Origin: Bemisia tabaci
Taxonomy: Eukaryota; Arthropoda; Insecta; Hemiptera; Aleyrodidae
DNA: 64,000 nt
Assembly: GCF_918797505.1 (NCBI RefSeq)
Contig: NC_092798.1
Span: 54,060,826-54,124,825, forward strand
Direction: 5' to 3'
Shown here: one piece after another, positions 23,447 through 34,974 of the stretch
Layout of the letters: each line of letters starts with the position of its first letter
Numbering within the stretch: position 1 is the first letter of the stretch
Notes under the pieces: model-generated
Seen by the model: the letters and a program-made list of their open reading frames with translations, nothing else
What the model was told of the DNA's origin: nothing
The model's database searches: none
Translations under genes and position numbers: made by a program

Positions 23447-26131
23447 CAAATTCGTATGGAAATGTTGGTCACGTCTTTTTCCTCTTTAATACAGGACTCT
23501 TTCTTTGCATTGAAAATAATAACCAATAAAGTATAATATGAATCGGTCAGTTACAAAAGGGCTCAAGCGCCAAAAATGAGAATTCGAGAAAAATGGTAAT
23601 AACCGGTTTTACTTGACCCCTTATAAATCTCAGAGCTTTAAAATAATAAAGCTATGAATTAATTAATCACATTATTAATTAATCTGCAATTTAAAACAGG
23701 TTGGTTCATACAGTTTCTACTGTTTTTCTGGTATTTTTATATTTGATGCTTGGGCCCTTTTGTAACTGACAGATTTATATTTTTTCTCATCAAAATCTCA
23801 CAAGGAACCAAGGACCATATCAAAGGTTTTTGAAAAGTCCAAAATGAACTTTTCAAAGAGAAAGAAGCATTAAAAATCAATGAATTGAAACTTCCCGCTT
23901 CCAAAAAGCCCAGCTTCAACACAGGTCCAATTAGCCACCGGAAACAGATTAATCCGTCTAGTGAGTAAGCATAATTTTCCCTCTGAAAATCTCCTTTCTC
24001 CTTTGATGCACAATTCATACGAAATTACCTTGAAAAATTTAGCTCACTGAAATGATGATTTAATTACAATGTAAATTGAAATACACTTTGTGGTCAGCCT
24101 TACTTAAGTAGACTTTAATTTTTTGGCTTGCACTAAGTTTGCATTGATCATTAGCTTAGATGTTTATGAACTGCAATAGCAAATTTTTGATAAGTCTACT
24201 AGATTTTATTTGAAAGTTTGATGAAAAATCATGCGTTAAAATGACTAATTTTTGACCATGTCTAGTAGTCCAACTATAGTAAGATGAAATTTTAATTACC
24301 TTTGTGTGACCTAGGAGGATGTTTATTGCAGTGCCCAGTTCTTGATATATGAGTTGCATGTCTCTAGTTACGTTTTTAAATTTTATAAAGAAACTAAGTA
24401 TTAGACTAAATATCAAATTGTTACCATGAGTTAAACTTAATGTTATTTTTCTGACAATGAAGTGAAGTCATGCATAGTCGCCATTCTTTGTACATTTTTT
24501 AAATGTTATATTTGTAGTTTTTTGTAAGTACTACTTTGTGTCTTCTGTTGATTTGTATTATGATTTGTAAAAGGTATTGATTGTAATTTTTTTTTCTTAA
24601 ATAATTTTGTCCGTAATTAAATTTGTTGAATTTTTTCGAATACTAACAAAAGAGTATTCATTTGACAACAATGTCAGTGTCAGCTGATAAAATGTATATT
24701 TTCTCATAAGAGGGTAATAAAAGTTTTCAGTCTGTGTTTGAAATCTACCGAGAATTGTTTTGGTACTTATTTATAATTACTACGTAATTATATATTTTTC
24801 TTATTAAAAACTAAGAAAAACATGGTGACCTCGACGTGATCTTCATCTGCGCAATTTAGAAGACGTCATTGAAAATTAAAAGTTTTCACAAAAGTGGAAT
24901 ATACGGCGGAATTGAAAAGATAATTATCATCTTGTAGTTAAGACATGCAGTGATGGCTCGATCTCCGTGTCAATACCAAGTATTTGTTGTGATCGATTGA
25001 TCTCCTTACACCTCTGTTATTAAAAATCGTGCAGTAATCGACCAATTTCCACGATTCAATTTGGAAATATCACACAGTAATTCGGCCTAACAATGCAAAA
25101 AGCGAAAAAAGCCAGCCTTTTGGCAACAAAACTTCATCTTAACTATCAGCTGTCAGGCCTTGAGAACTTCGTAGCACAAGAAAACGTTCAGTAACATGAC
25201 GAACTTAAACATTCGTTATGAGGAAAAATTTGGGATTTTCTTTTTGGTGCGGAAGGAAATCATCCAAAATGTATGATGTATTTATACTTTTCATAATCCT
25301 CTTGAATAGAGATGAAAGACTTGAGAAATTCGTTGTGAGAAAAAGTGAAGACATTTAAATAGGTATTTAAAGATTAAATTAAGAGCCGAAAGACTGTGGA
25401 AGACTATAAATACTGCTGAAATAAGGAGATAAAAGAGAAGTGTTGACAAATGAGTCTGAGTTCCGTGGATTACATAATGAAAATGTTCAAGTAAAGTTCA
25501 AGTAAAGTTCAAGAAGTACCTATTAAAATTCCCGTATTGGCGATTAGTAGTATTGAAAGCTATTTTTATTTCTAGTTGGAGATAAGTGGCAACTCTGGAT
25601 AAGAAAGAACGTAAATAAGATTTTACACTAGGTGTAGAAGCAAGACAGACTAAATTATCTGATATTATCAGAAATATCATTATGATCTCAAGTTAATATC
25701 AATGTGCAAAATAGATGGTTTGGTGTTTCTGTTTCTGTTGTCATCTTATTTCAGGCAACATACTATCGACTAAAAGCTAAAAATACTGGAACTAAACCGA
25801 GCCTATCCATATTCTCTGCTGTCCCGTCCGTCCTATGTTTTCTCTAAGAGCAACAATTTTGTTCGGCCAGGAATAATTACTCAAGAAGAATAAAAAATCA
25901 TCCCCTGTGATCGCTTACCCAAATCAAAAGATCAGAGTATAATTTAATTGAATGCTACACCCTTTTGACAACAATCATTCTGTCAATGCTTATCCGAATC
26001 AAACAAATCAGTATTCAACCGTACACTGCACTTTTTTTCCCTTGCCTTTGTTTTTATCCAATGGTTTTTCATATGGTTAAGGTCTTTAATGAGGCAGTAT
26101 TTCTTGTGGATAATGAAGTTCATAAAAATCT
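23445..26131. other. AT-rich intergenic DNA, no gene recognised
   Basis: Short open frames here show no domain. An AATAAA at 24716-24721, followed by TG-rich DNA after a T-rich stretch, could be a transcript end. Fragments resembling the 39-bp unit (CAGTGAT..GATCTCCGTG) appear near 24950. Confidence 0.45.
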
Positions 26132-26248
26132 AATTCCATGCAGTGATCGATTTGATCTCCGTGGGATAACAATTCCATGCAGTGATCGATTTGATCACCG
26201 TGGGCTAATAATTCCATGCAGTGATCGTTTTGATCTCCGTGGAACTAA
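26132..26248. repeat. 39-bp tandem repeat, 3 copies
   Basis: Units start at 26132, 26171 and 26210 with AATTCCATGCAGTGATCG then TTTGATC(T/A)CCGTGG. Because 39 is a multiple of three, the frame through it reads IPCSDRFDLRG three times, but the surrounding frame is not recognised as a gene. Confidence 0.9.
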
Positions 26249-26271
26249 ATCGGTTCTGAAACAATGGACTG

Positions 26272-26378
26272 TTCAACTGCATGGGACGCCCGTAAGACAG
26301 TGACATTTTAACTGCAGGGGACGCCCGTAAGACAGTGACATTTCAACTGCAGGGGACGCCCGTAAGACAGTGACATTG
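26272..26378. repeat. 35-bp tandem repeat, 3 copies
   Basis: AACTGCAGGGGACGCCCGTA then AGACAGTGACATT repeats with a 35-bp period from 26274. It directly follows the 39-bp array. Confidence 0.9.
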
Positions 26379-26439
26379 TATGCATATAGCAGCACAAAAA
26401 TTGCATAATCACCATAGGTATATAATTCCGTAAACCTTT

Positions 26440-26890
26440 TCTTTGCGTCAAAATTCAGCGCGAACCGCCGGGCCGATCCGTGCGCGGGTGGTACCGGCTC
26501 GACCGTTCCGGTCCCCCGACGGCGGGAAAAATATAGGGATCGGCCGGCGTTCTCGGCCCCCCTCGCCCCCTCGGGAAAAACGGTTGTCCCGTTGGTCCCG
26601 TCGGGAGATGCGCGGTTTTTCCTTTTTCCCGTCCTATTTTTCTTCGGTCTGATGACTCGGCTGCCCGGTTCGTTCGTTTCCCTGGAAATGGCCGTGGATG
26701 ATGGATTTACTGAGGAAGCGTAGTGCACCGTCGACCGTCGTTGTCTCCCAATTTTTTTGTCTTCAGTCAAGGAGAATCCGTGTTCAAAGCGTGGGCGTCC
26801 TGCGAGGCGTGGGCATGTTTTTCGCAACCTCTCCTTGCGGCGCATCGAGCGGCGTGGCGAAATGCGACTGGTGCGTGATTTAGGTACCGT
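26440..26890. other. GC-rich block, no gene recognised
   Basis: There is an abrupt rise in GC and CpG content compared with the AT-rich DNA before it, with style similar to 28.0-31.3 kb (CGGGAAAAA, TCGGCCGG). Open frames on both strands reflect the low frequency of stop codons in GC-rich DNA and match no family I know. Confidence 0.5.
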
Positions 26891-26993
26891 ATTCGTTTCG
26901 ACGGAGCATTTACGATGTTAATGAAAGAGATTTTTATAAATTTATTATATTGAGATATATAAATACTGAAGCTTAATATTGAAGAAATGATTT

Positions 26994-27973
26994 AAGAACG
27001 GAAATTTTGAAACACCGCAATGGAGATACGTGGTTTCGCACTTCAGGCGGTGCGATACGGACATCCATCAAGTTTAAAAAAATGCATCAAGTCCCCGTCA
27101 CCGCCGACCAACGCGTTTGTTGATCGAATCAACTACAGGTATTATGCGTAGGAGGTCAAAACGCCTTCAATTTTTTGAACGCAATACGGACATCCGTCGA
27201 GGTTGTATAGTTGTATCAAGGCGCCGTAGCAAACGCGTCCCATTGTTTATCGTTACATACGAATATAAGTTGAGAGATGCCGAGTCATAATGCCTTCAAT
27301 TTAATACATACATATTTTTGGGCAAAATGAGAGCCGACGTTTCTTTTTTTGCGACGTTGCAGACTTCCTTAGAAATCTTACTTTTCTTTCGAGAAGCTGG
27401 TCAACATAAAACTTAAATTCTCCATGATTTTTCGTATTCGATAGCAGAAGATTTGGTTCAAAATTTAAAGTCGTAAATTTGGATTGTTTCTCATGGAATA
27501 GATGAATTAAGAACGGAAATTTTGAAACACCGCAATGGAGATACGTGGTTTCGCACTTCAGTCGGTGCGATACGGATATCTATCAAGTTTAAAAAAATGC
27601 ATAAAGTCCCCGTCACCGCCGACCAACGCGTTTGTCGATCGAATCAACTACAGGTATTATGCGTAGGAGGTCAAAACGCCTTCAGTTTTTGAACGCAATA
27701 CGGACATCCGTCGAGGTTGTATAGTTGTATCAAGGCGCCGTAGCAAACGCGTCCCATTGTAAATCGTTACATACGAATATGAAATGAGAGAGGCCAGTCA
27801 TAATGCCTTCAATTTTATACAAACATATTTTTGGGCAAAATGAGAGACGATGGTTTCTCCTTTTGCGACGTTGCAGACTTCCTTAGAAATTTTTATTTTC
27901 CTTTCGAGAAGCTGGTTAACATAAAACTGAAATTCTCCATGAGTTTTCGTATTCGATAACAGAAGATTTGGTT
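26994..27973. repeat. 515-bp direct tandem duplication (two copies)
   Basis: The copies begin at 26994 and 27509 with AAGAACGGAAATTTTGAAAC and stay alignable through CGTCACCGCCGACCAACGCG, GCGCCGTAGCAAACGCGTCC and TTGCGACGTTGCAGACTTCC. The second ends near 27973, slightly short of a full unit. Differences are scattered substitutions and small indels, so the duplication is not very recent. Confidence 0.88.
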
Positions 27974-28191
27974 AGGGCAAGGGAGTTAGATCGATTTAAG
28001 GTCGGTTAGATCGACTCCCGCGCTTCGGGGGGAGGTTAAGTTAGGTAAGGCTCCAGTTAGGCCGATTGTTCCTCTTGAAAATCTCAGAAATTGAGCTCCG
28101 GCTTGAAATCGAGTGACCTGCGGTTTTTCGCCCCCACTGAAAGGACAATTTTTCTCTCTTTTTCCCGAAATTTTTGTGACGTAGTCGGGGA

Positions 28192-28386
28192 TTTTTCCGA
28201 AAAATGGCCGATTCGACGGCCAAGGAGTGGCCGGACGGGGAAATCGATAAGGGCCGAAAATGTCGGGTTGGAAAAGACGCACAGGATACCGGTGGTCCGG
28301 TGGCGACCGGAGCGGTCGGTCGGCCGGCAGAGTCGAAAAACGGAGCCGGAAAGGGGAAATTCGATTTTTTTTTTTTTTTTTTTTTT
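28192..28386. repeat. Degenerate GC-rich unit A, copy 1, ending in T22
   Basis: The unit runs from CCGAAAAATGGCCGATT(C/T)GACGG and GTGGCCGGACGGGGAAATCG to GTCGAAAAACGGAGCC and GGGGAAATTCGA, followed by a T run at 28365-28386. It is highly similar to 30680-30865 and more weakly to 28845-29005. Confidence 0.7.
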
Positions 28387-28742
28387 CTTATTTTTTTTCC
28401 GCCCACAAACATTAGTCTCGTAATCATTTTTCGCTCTTCCTCATCCCGTGTGTCCGTCGTTGGATGAAAACGAAGAAACCGATGCGCTTCGGATTCCTCG
28501 AGGACGGCTCGACGAGCCCGATTCCCCATAAGAGCCCGTGTATTCGTGGCTCGTCGGGGAGTGGAGCTACGAGAAAAGTGCTTGGGATAAAAAGTGTCTA
28601 TTTTGGACCGGAGAGTTCGGATCCGGAGCCGGAAGCCCGGGCGACGAGCGCTGCGAAAGTTAGATCGGGAAATTCGCGAATTTCGAGGAGGCCGTTTCCG
28701 GAAAAGTCGAACCCGCCGGGACGAGGGCGCGCTTCCGGCTCC

Positions 28743-29005
28743 GAGTAGCTCTCGTCGGGAGTCGCCGAAAAGGTGGTACGGAGTTTTCCCGTCCGACGCG
28801 TTTCTCGGCCTCTAACGGGGGTCGGTACGTTCGGGCGAATTTCGGAAAATCGCCGATTCACCCCCGGAAAAGTGCCCGGACGGGGAAATCGCTCAGGATC
28901 AAAAATGCCGGGCTCGGCGAGCCGCTCCGGGTGCCGCGGGTCCGAAGGCGATTGGAGCCGCCGGCCGGGCACCGGAGCCGAAAAACCGATCTCGAAAAAC
29001 CGGAA
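28743..29005. repeat. GC-rich units B and A, copy 2
   Basis: Block B (GAGTAGCTCTCGTCGGGAG to GTCCGACGCGTTTCTCGG) is followed about 100 bp later by a diverged A block (GCCCGGACGGGGAAATCGCT, ATGCCGGGC). The same B-then-A order and spacing recur at 30572-30865. Confidence 0.6.
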
Positions 29006-29149
29006 GCGGGACGGGTGTCTATTAGCTCCCGAGTCCACGCTCCGAGCGAGAAAACGCGAAAAAACCTCCGCACAATCCCGTCGAATCCCGAAAATCGGTC
29101 GGATCCGAATTTTTTTTCGCGGAGGTCGTAGACAGACCCCGATTTTACC

Positions 29150-29153
<4 letters not shown>

Positions 29154-29195
<42 letters not shown>
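29154..29195 (+). repeat. Poly-A run, 42 A
   Basis: An uninterrupted A run inside GC-rich DNA. The sharp contrast suggests a retroposed tail or a satellite-type homopolymer rather than drift. Confidence 0.9.
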
Positions 29196-29198
<3 letters not shown>

Positions 29199-29271
29199 GA
29201 GTGGCGCCGGCCCCTCCCGGGCCGCGTAGGTGCGTTTCCGGGTCGAGCGGGGTCGGTCCCGGGTGTCGCGC

Positions 29272-29768
29272 CTTCATTTCCGGTCGACACCGCACGCCGG
29301 AGTCGACTTCCGGTACGTTGCCCCGTCATTTCCGGTCGATACCCGACGCCTCAACCGACTCCCGGTACGTCGACCCTTCATTTCCGGCCGGTGCCGCACA
29401 CTAGAGTCGACTTCCGGTAGGTCGCCACTTCGTTTCCGGTCGATACCTTACGCTAGAACCCACATCCGGTACGTCGCCCCTTCATTTCCGGTCAATACTC
29501 AACGCCTAAACCGACTTCCGGTTCGTCGCGCATTCATTTCCGGTCTATACCGCACGCCAGAATCCACTTCCGGTACTTCGCCCCTTCGTTTCCGGTCGAT
29601 ACCGCACCCTGAGGTCCACTTCCGGTACGTCGCCCCTTCATTTCCGGTCGATACCGCACGCTAGAGTCGACTTCCGGTAGGTCGCCACTTCATTTCCGGT
29701 CGGTACCGCACGCTAGAGTCGACTTCCGGTACGTCGCCCCTTCATTTCCGGTCGATACCGCACCCTAC
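29272..29768. repeat. 52-bp GC-rich minisatellite, about 9-10 copies
   Basis: The unit is roughly CTTCATTTCCGGTCGATACC, GCACGCTAGAGTCGACTTCC, GGTACGTCGCCC, with period 52 bp (for example CGGTCGA at 29281, 29333, 29385, 29437). As 52 is not a multiple of three, the open frame over it runs through all three frames of the unit. It is a by-product of composition, not a protein. Confidence 0.9.
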
Positions 29769-29796
29769 GGTACCTAACCAGCCGGTAACCTAGCCA

Positions 29797-29925
29797 GCCG
29801 GTTAAGTTCCGAACTTAACTCCTGGTACAAGTTCCGAACCTAACCGGCCGGTTAAGTTCCGAACTTAACTCCTGGTACAAGTTCCGAACCTAACCGGCCG
29901 GTTAAGTTCCGAACGTAACCTCGAG
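29797..29925. repeat. 50-bp tandem repeat, ~2.5 copies
   Basis: GCCGGTTAAGTTCCGAACTT then AACTCCTGGTACAAGTTCCG repeats at 29797, 29847 and 29897. It contains nested inverted words (CCGGCCGG, GTTCCGAAC). Confidence 0.88.
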
Positions 29926-29949
29926 TTAGGTTAGCCCTGGTTTGCTCAC

Positions 29950-30571
29950 TTTACTCGTGGTTATGTTGGTGTAGGCGAGGTTAGAGAGGGTAATTTCATG
30001 ATTCCCAGCATTCCGAGGAGGGAAATCGAGGGGAAAAGGGGTGATTCGACGAGGTTAATTATCGAGGGATCGGAGATTGGCTCTCGGAGTACCGGAAAAT
30101 GCTCACCATGGTCGGAGACGAGGGGGGGGGGGGGTCCGGCCCGAAAGAGCGGTGCGTGGCGGGAACGGATCGGAAAAGGGTTACCCACCCACCTAAAAAT
30201 TGGAGCGCTGGAACGTGGTCAGAGACGCGACAAGGATACTCGTTAGTTCATAGGAACGCTTTTCCGGGGACTTACGTAGAATGGGCATAATTCGCCCCCC
30301 CCCCTTCAAAAAAAAAAAATGAAAAAAACCGAAAGAAAAATTCCTCAGACAACGCGTTGAATTCTCAGCGGAACGGCCGACTCAGGCCTCGCGAGATATT
30401 GAGAAATACATGAATCGACGGTAAGGTATGTGGTTCCGACGATTAGTCCAAGAAAAAGGAGGATTTTCGGATTTTTCGGATTTTCGAATTTTGAGGTGGA
30501 TTTCGGGACACTTTTTTTTTTTTTTTTTTTTTTTTTCTTTTTCTTTTATTTTATTTTTTACCCTCCGTACC
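29950..30571. other. GC-rich spacer, no gene recognised
   Basis: It contains a run of 12 G starting at 30122, a C9 run at about 30295-30303 and T25 at 30512-30536. No convincing coding sequence was seen. Confidence 0.5.
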
Positions 30572-30865
30572 GAGTAGCCCTCGTCAGGAGGAGCAGCAAA
30601 AGGCGAGAGAAAAATAGAGTTTTTCCGTCCGACGCGTTTTTCGGGGGCTATCGATTTTTTTGATTTTTTTTTTTCGGGATTTTTCCGAAAAATGGCCGAT
30701 TTGACGGCTAAGGAGTGGCCGGACGGGGAAATCGATACGGACCGAAAATGTCGGGCGTAAAAAGACGGATAGGATGGCGGAGGTCCGGTGGCGATCGGAG
30801 CGGTATGTCGGTCGGGAGAGTCGAAAAACGGAGCCAGAAAGGGGAAATTCGATTTTTTTTCCCCT
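30572..30865. repeat. GC-rich units B and A, copy 3
   Basis: GAGTAGCCCTCGTCAGGAG opens block B. GGCCGATTTGACGGCTAAGG and GTGGCCGGACGGGGAAATCG mark block A, which ends in a short T run like copy 1. Confidence 0.7.
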
Positions 30866-31059
30866 CCGTTTTGACGGGGTTGCAGTGGGGGCCACCGATG
30901 GTCCAGGAAGCAGAAGCGGACGGTTTCCTACGTAAAAAGATGCGTACTTTCGATTGCGATAGGTGGCGAGGCGCGGAAAGGGGTTTTTAGGGCGGTTTCG
31001 GCGGTGGGAAGTGGGTGCCTTATCATTCGGAGGACTTTCGGAGTTGTCAACTTGGACGA

Positions 31060-31312
31060 GGCCGTAGGGGCTTTTGCGGTGGTCTGCGGAGGGATGTCCC
31101 ATTTGAGTTTTTTTAGGGGACCGGTAGGGGTATCCAGCGGGCCCGGAACCGAAGGATTTGGAGGCGTTTCTATTTTGGAAAAAACTTCGGGCGAGAATTT
31201 ACGGCGCTGTAATTGCCCTGGAGGGCATTTTGCTAGGTAGTCGACTTCGGGTGTGGTTTGCGATGGGAGTAGGGGTCGGAAGGCGGAAGATTCGGCCCTA
31301 GGAGGGTAGGGG
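31060..31312 (-). repeat. Y block, part separated by the LTR element (left side)
   Basis: It matches the reverse complement of the Y block in the downstream satellite domain (for example 58090-58315). Shared words include GCCGTAGGGGCTTTTGCG, GGGACCGGTAGGGGTATCCA, GGCGTTTCTATTTTGGAAAA and GGCGGAAGATTCGGCC. It is interrupted at GGGTAGGGG by the LTR retrotransposon and resumes at 36327. Confidence 0.88.
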
Positions 31313-32959
31313 TGTGGCGAGGAAAAGCGAGAGCTCGTACGACCCTGATCGTCAGAAAGCAAGCCTTCCGGAAAGGATCGAGCTTCAGCAGATCAAGCCA
31401 CAAATTTTGGGTGCCAGATGCTCGTCGGGACGCCTGGGTTCGGGCGCCAACACACTCGAAGTGCGTGATCAAAAATAAAATTTTCCTGAGGTGAGGACAG
31501 GTGTTGCAGGAAGGAGTAATGAGAGCAAATTTGAACGTACTAAAGTCAATTTTATTGACAAGAAAAGAAACTACTTTTTGAACACAATTACAAACTTAAA
31601 AAATTCTCAAGACAAAAAAAATTATTACTAAATACGAGATCAAAATTAGGACGATTGAAGGTGAATGTTGTTGATCGGATTGGCTTTTTTAAAATAGGTA
31701 CTTTGGAAGGAACGGAAAAGGGGACAAAAAAGGTTTTCGAACTTTCGAACAAATTACTCGTTGATTATTTATTTTATCTTAAATCTCCCAAACAACCGGT
31801 GCTACTCACCACGTGCACACAATCTTGAATGGTAGATTTAGGATACGAAATAAATATTTTCCAAAATAAATTCCAATAACAATCAAAATCCCAGGTGCTA
31901 CTCAACACGTGCACACTTGGAAATTGATCAATTACGAGAGATTTATTTTTGAATGTACAAAAAAATTAAATTCAACTAAATGGACGAAATTCTCAGACTT
32001 TCAAATTTAAAATTTATTTTATTTATTTGATCTCAAATTTCCCAGACAACCGGTGCGACTCACCACGTGCACTCAATCTTGAATGGTCAATTTAGGATAC
32101 AAAATAAATATTTTCAAAATAAATTCCAATAATAACCAAAGTCCCAGGTGCAACTCAACACGTGCACACACTTGGATTTGATCGATTACGAGAGAATTAT
32201 TTTGTCCCAAAAATAAAATGGTATGAATAATTTCAAATATAAATTTAGGTTTGACGAAGAGGATGAAATTGAATTTGATGCAATTATTTGGAAACTCAAG
32301 CAATTATTTACAATAGGAGCTACTTTAGAAAAAGTGCGTCACACATGTAAATAATTAGCGAGAGGATCGATTCTTTCTCTTAGGAGCGTGCCACTCATCA
32401 CGTGCACAGCGTCGTAGGAGAAAGAATCCGAAGAAAGTGAAGAAGTAAGCATTTATCTCAATTTGGTCGGATGACTGCGGTAGCCAACCGGTCGGGACCC
32501 CATCAAATTCATTTCATCTACCTTCCGTGTGCATTGACCAACTTCATTCGACTTCAAAAGGGTTAAATATACAATCAAATAAATTCATTCTTACATCAAA
32601 TGATTTGCCTAAATTAGCTTTGCGACTTTCTTGAGTAAATTTGCTGAAACCAAGTAACTAATAAAGCAAAAATAATAAAAAACCCGACTTTTTCCAGGAG
32701 TCTGAACAACCGAGACGTCGTGCACCCGCTAAACAGCTGTGTAGTCGGGTCCGGATCGCTCCGCGAGAGCGCTCGAGTGGCGCGCGGCGGCCGACCGTGT
32801 ACTACGGTATTCCGCTACTTCACCGTCCCTACAGAGTGCGCTACCGTCGCAATCACCTGCTACCGTTCTATTCAATGTCTTTGCGTTGTAGCCATTGAAA
32901 TTTTTACATATGATTAAATACTTAGTCGAACTTAAGTGACGGGAAAAATTACCGTCACA
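31313..32959 (-). repeat. 3' LTR (1647 bp) of the minus-strand element
   Basis: It is homologous to 34975-36326 from TGTGGCGAGG to CCGTCACA. It is longer than its partner mainly because of an internal duplication with a ~253-bp period (for example CAACCGGTG at 31793 and 32046). Confidence 0.85.
31799..32407. promoter_or_regulatory. Five copies of an E-box-containing motif in the 3' LTR
   Basis: GTGCNACTCAMCACGTGCAC (M = A or C; one copy has T there) occurs at 31799, 31895, 32053, 32148 and 32388. Each includes the palindromic E-box CACGTG. The ends GTGC and GCAC are inverted, so the unit can also pair with itself. Confidence 0.75.
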
Positions 32960-32974
32960 GATACCCCTCCTCTT
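32960..32974 (-). promoter_or_regulatory. Polypurine tract of LTR element
   Basis: On the minus strand AAGAGGAGGGGTATC sits immediately before the 3' LTR's TGTGACGG. This is the expected place for the plus-strand DNA primer of reverse transcription. Confidence 0.7.
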
Positions 32975-34946
32975 AAAGGGAGCGGCAATCCGCGACAAAA
33001 ATAATACAGGCTTAATATATTAATAAGGAATTAATCATTAATTAATTTAGGGGAAAAAGAGAATGAACACATTAATTAATAATAGACCTGATACACATGA
33101 CTTGAAACGTACAAATAATCTTGATACATTTCTTGTTTTTTCAAAACAAAAATTCTTTAGTTCAATCTTTAGAAATTCTTGGAAATTTGCCCTATTTCCA
33201 GCTGAAGTGGTGAGATTCTGGGGTTGACAACTAATTCATGGCAAAACTTCTAAAACAATTCAAAAGGAATTCAACTGACCTCATTTTTTCATATATCCAG
33301 AAATAAAAATATAAAAATTAATCAGGGAAAAACACAAAATTCGGACTCGTCAATTTACCTAGGAGGGAAGTTTACAAAACATTCTGAGAAACATAATAAA
33401 GAACAGTTCTTTTGCATAAAAATCGAAGAAAATTCAAAGTTACATAATTTAGAAACACCATATCTGATCTGAGTTTTAGATGATGACTTTAAGTGCTTAA
33501 TCCTTACTGAAATAGGTTGTTCCAAATGGTTTTAGTCTTCCATGTGTCCGGCTTCATTTGTGAGAACGAATCTCTGTGAACCATGTAAACAACAAATCTT
33601 GGTGATTGGGGTTTCGCAAACGCTTCGCAGCAACCAAACAATAGCTCAACTCGAAAACCTGTTTGCAGAGTCCTCAAATACGGGAGATTGGACAACACCT
33701 TCTTGGCTAGTCAAATCCATGAACCTAGCAACTCATATGGTGGCCAATTCTTAAATCCACACAAAAAATCGGACTCCCAAACTACAAAACTGAGTTGAGA
33801 CACTGGAATTACAACTGGAATTTCCCATTGCGCTGTGACTTTGTCAGAATCCACTGAACCAAAGTACCACAATCACACTTCTCAGATTTGTCAGGGTCAT
33901 TGAGAATTCCACAAAGCGGTTATTCCAAATAAACCTTCACCGAGGACAACATTCCACGACTTCGTAGGTAAACCCTAAACCCTACTGAAATCCATCTGAT
34001 CCTAGAACTTACTATTCAGGATATCTTTTCAGACTAATATCAGATTTAAAGAACAAAATGGTACGGACTTAAAAGAAACTGATCGAAAAATAACTTTAAA
34101 TGTCATTCTAAAATTTGCGAATTTAAAAATTTGAGGTTCATTTCTACATTGGATCTGCAATACATTTTACAACCAAAAAAGGCCGCTGGGAAATCGCACC
34201 AGTTCGGCACACAAAAAAAAAATTGCTCTCCCCACAACAAAGTAAATGAAACCTACTAAACCGCATGGCATCTCAATACTGCCGTAAGACAAAGAAAAAA
34301 CATCCGAAAAATCCTTCAAAACATAATGACAATTTCAACGACAAAAACATAAAGTAAAAAGGAAAATTGACAACAGTACCGAATATTTAAAAATTAAAGA
34401 ACTTCCTGAAAAATTTTGCAAATCTTCTCGAACTCAACACTAGAGTTGAATATAAAAAAAACATACTTATTTGCCAAAATAAAATAATGCTCTAAAAATA
34501 CTATGAATTTCCAAATAATTTCTTTCACGTCAGCTGAATTTCTTTTCTTTCGTTCCAAATTTCAGAACAAAAATCAACATTAAATTCGCGAGCAGCTACC
34601 ATTGTGAAACTCCACAAAATAAAACCTTAATATAGATATCTAATAAAAAAAATTGACTACATACAATCGAATTTTAGTCAAACTACTAAAACATTTTCTA
34701 AAACAAATTAGAAATCTCAAAGGTTCATTAATACAGTGGAAAGGAATGTAAAAATTTGGGACCGGTAATTTAAAAAAAATCAATCCGACGAAAGTCATAA
34801 AATAAGTAGAGTAAAAATTGTAGCAAAGTTTGTAAAACGTATTTCTTTTCTTTCAAAACATTCAAATTTGTCTCGAAATTCTCCCAAAATTTCCTGCCCC
34901 TCAAGAAAATAAAAGTCATGACACACAGTCAAGACAAGTTTCAAAA
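32975..34946 (-). other. Internal region of LTR element, non-coding
   Basis: This is about 2 kb of AT-rich DNA without a frame longer than ~70 codons and without recognisable gag, protease, RT or integrase motifs. It implies mobilisation in trans by a related element. Confidence 0.6.
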
Positions 34947-34968
34947 CAAGTCCCAGTTCGGGCCGACA
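34947..34968 (-). promoter_or_regulatory. Candidate tRNA primer-binding site
   Basis: On the minus strand TGTCGGCCCGAACTGGGAC, then TTG, lies 6 nt inside the 5' LTR. It resembles the complement of a tRNA-Lys 3' end (..GCCCGAAC.GGGAC), though the first bases do not pair perfectly. Confidence 0.55.
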
Positions 34969-34974
34969 CTTATC

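Noticed and set aside
26273..26845. 190-codon minus-strand frame
   Set aside because: It spans the 35-bp tandem repeat and a GC-rich block, shows no recognisable domain, and its end repeats the minisatellite.
28598..29420. Overlapping frames of over 200 codons on both strands
   Set aside because: GC-rich DNA has few stop codons. The frames run through a poly-A/poly-T tract and the 52-bp minisatellite and match no known domain.
29230..29664. 144-codon frame with repeated 'RFRSIP' style motifs
   Set aside because: It is entirely inside the 52-bp repeat, whose period is not a multiple of three, so the same DNA is read in different frames.
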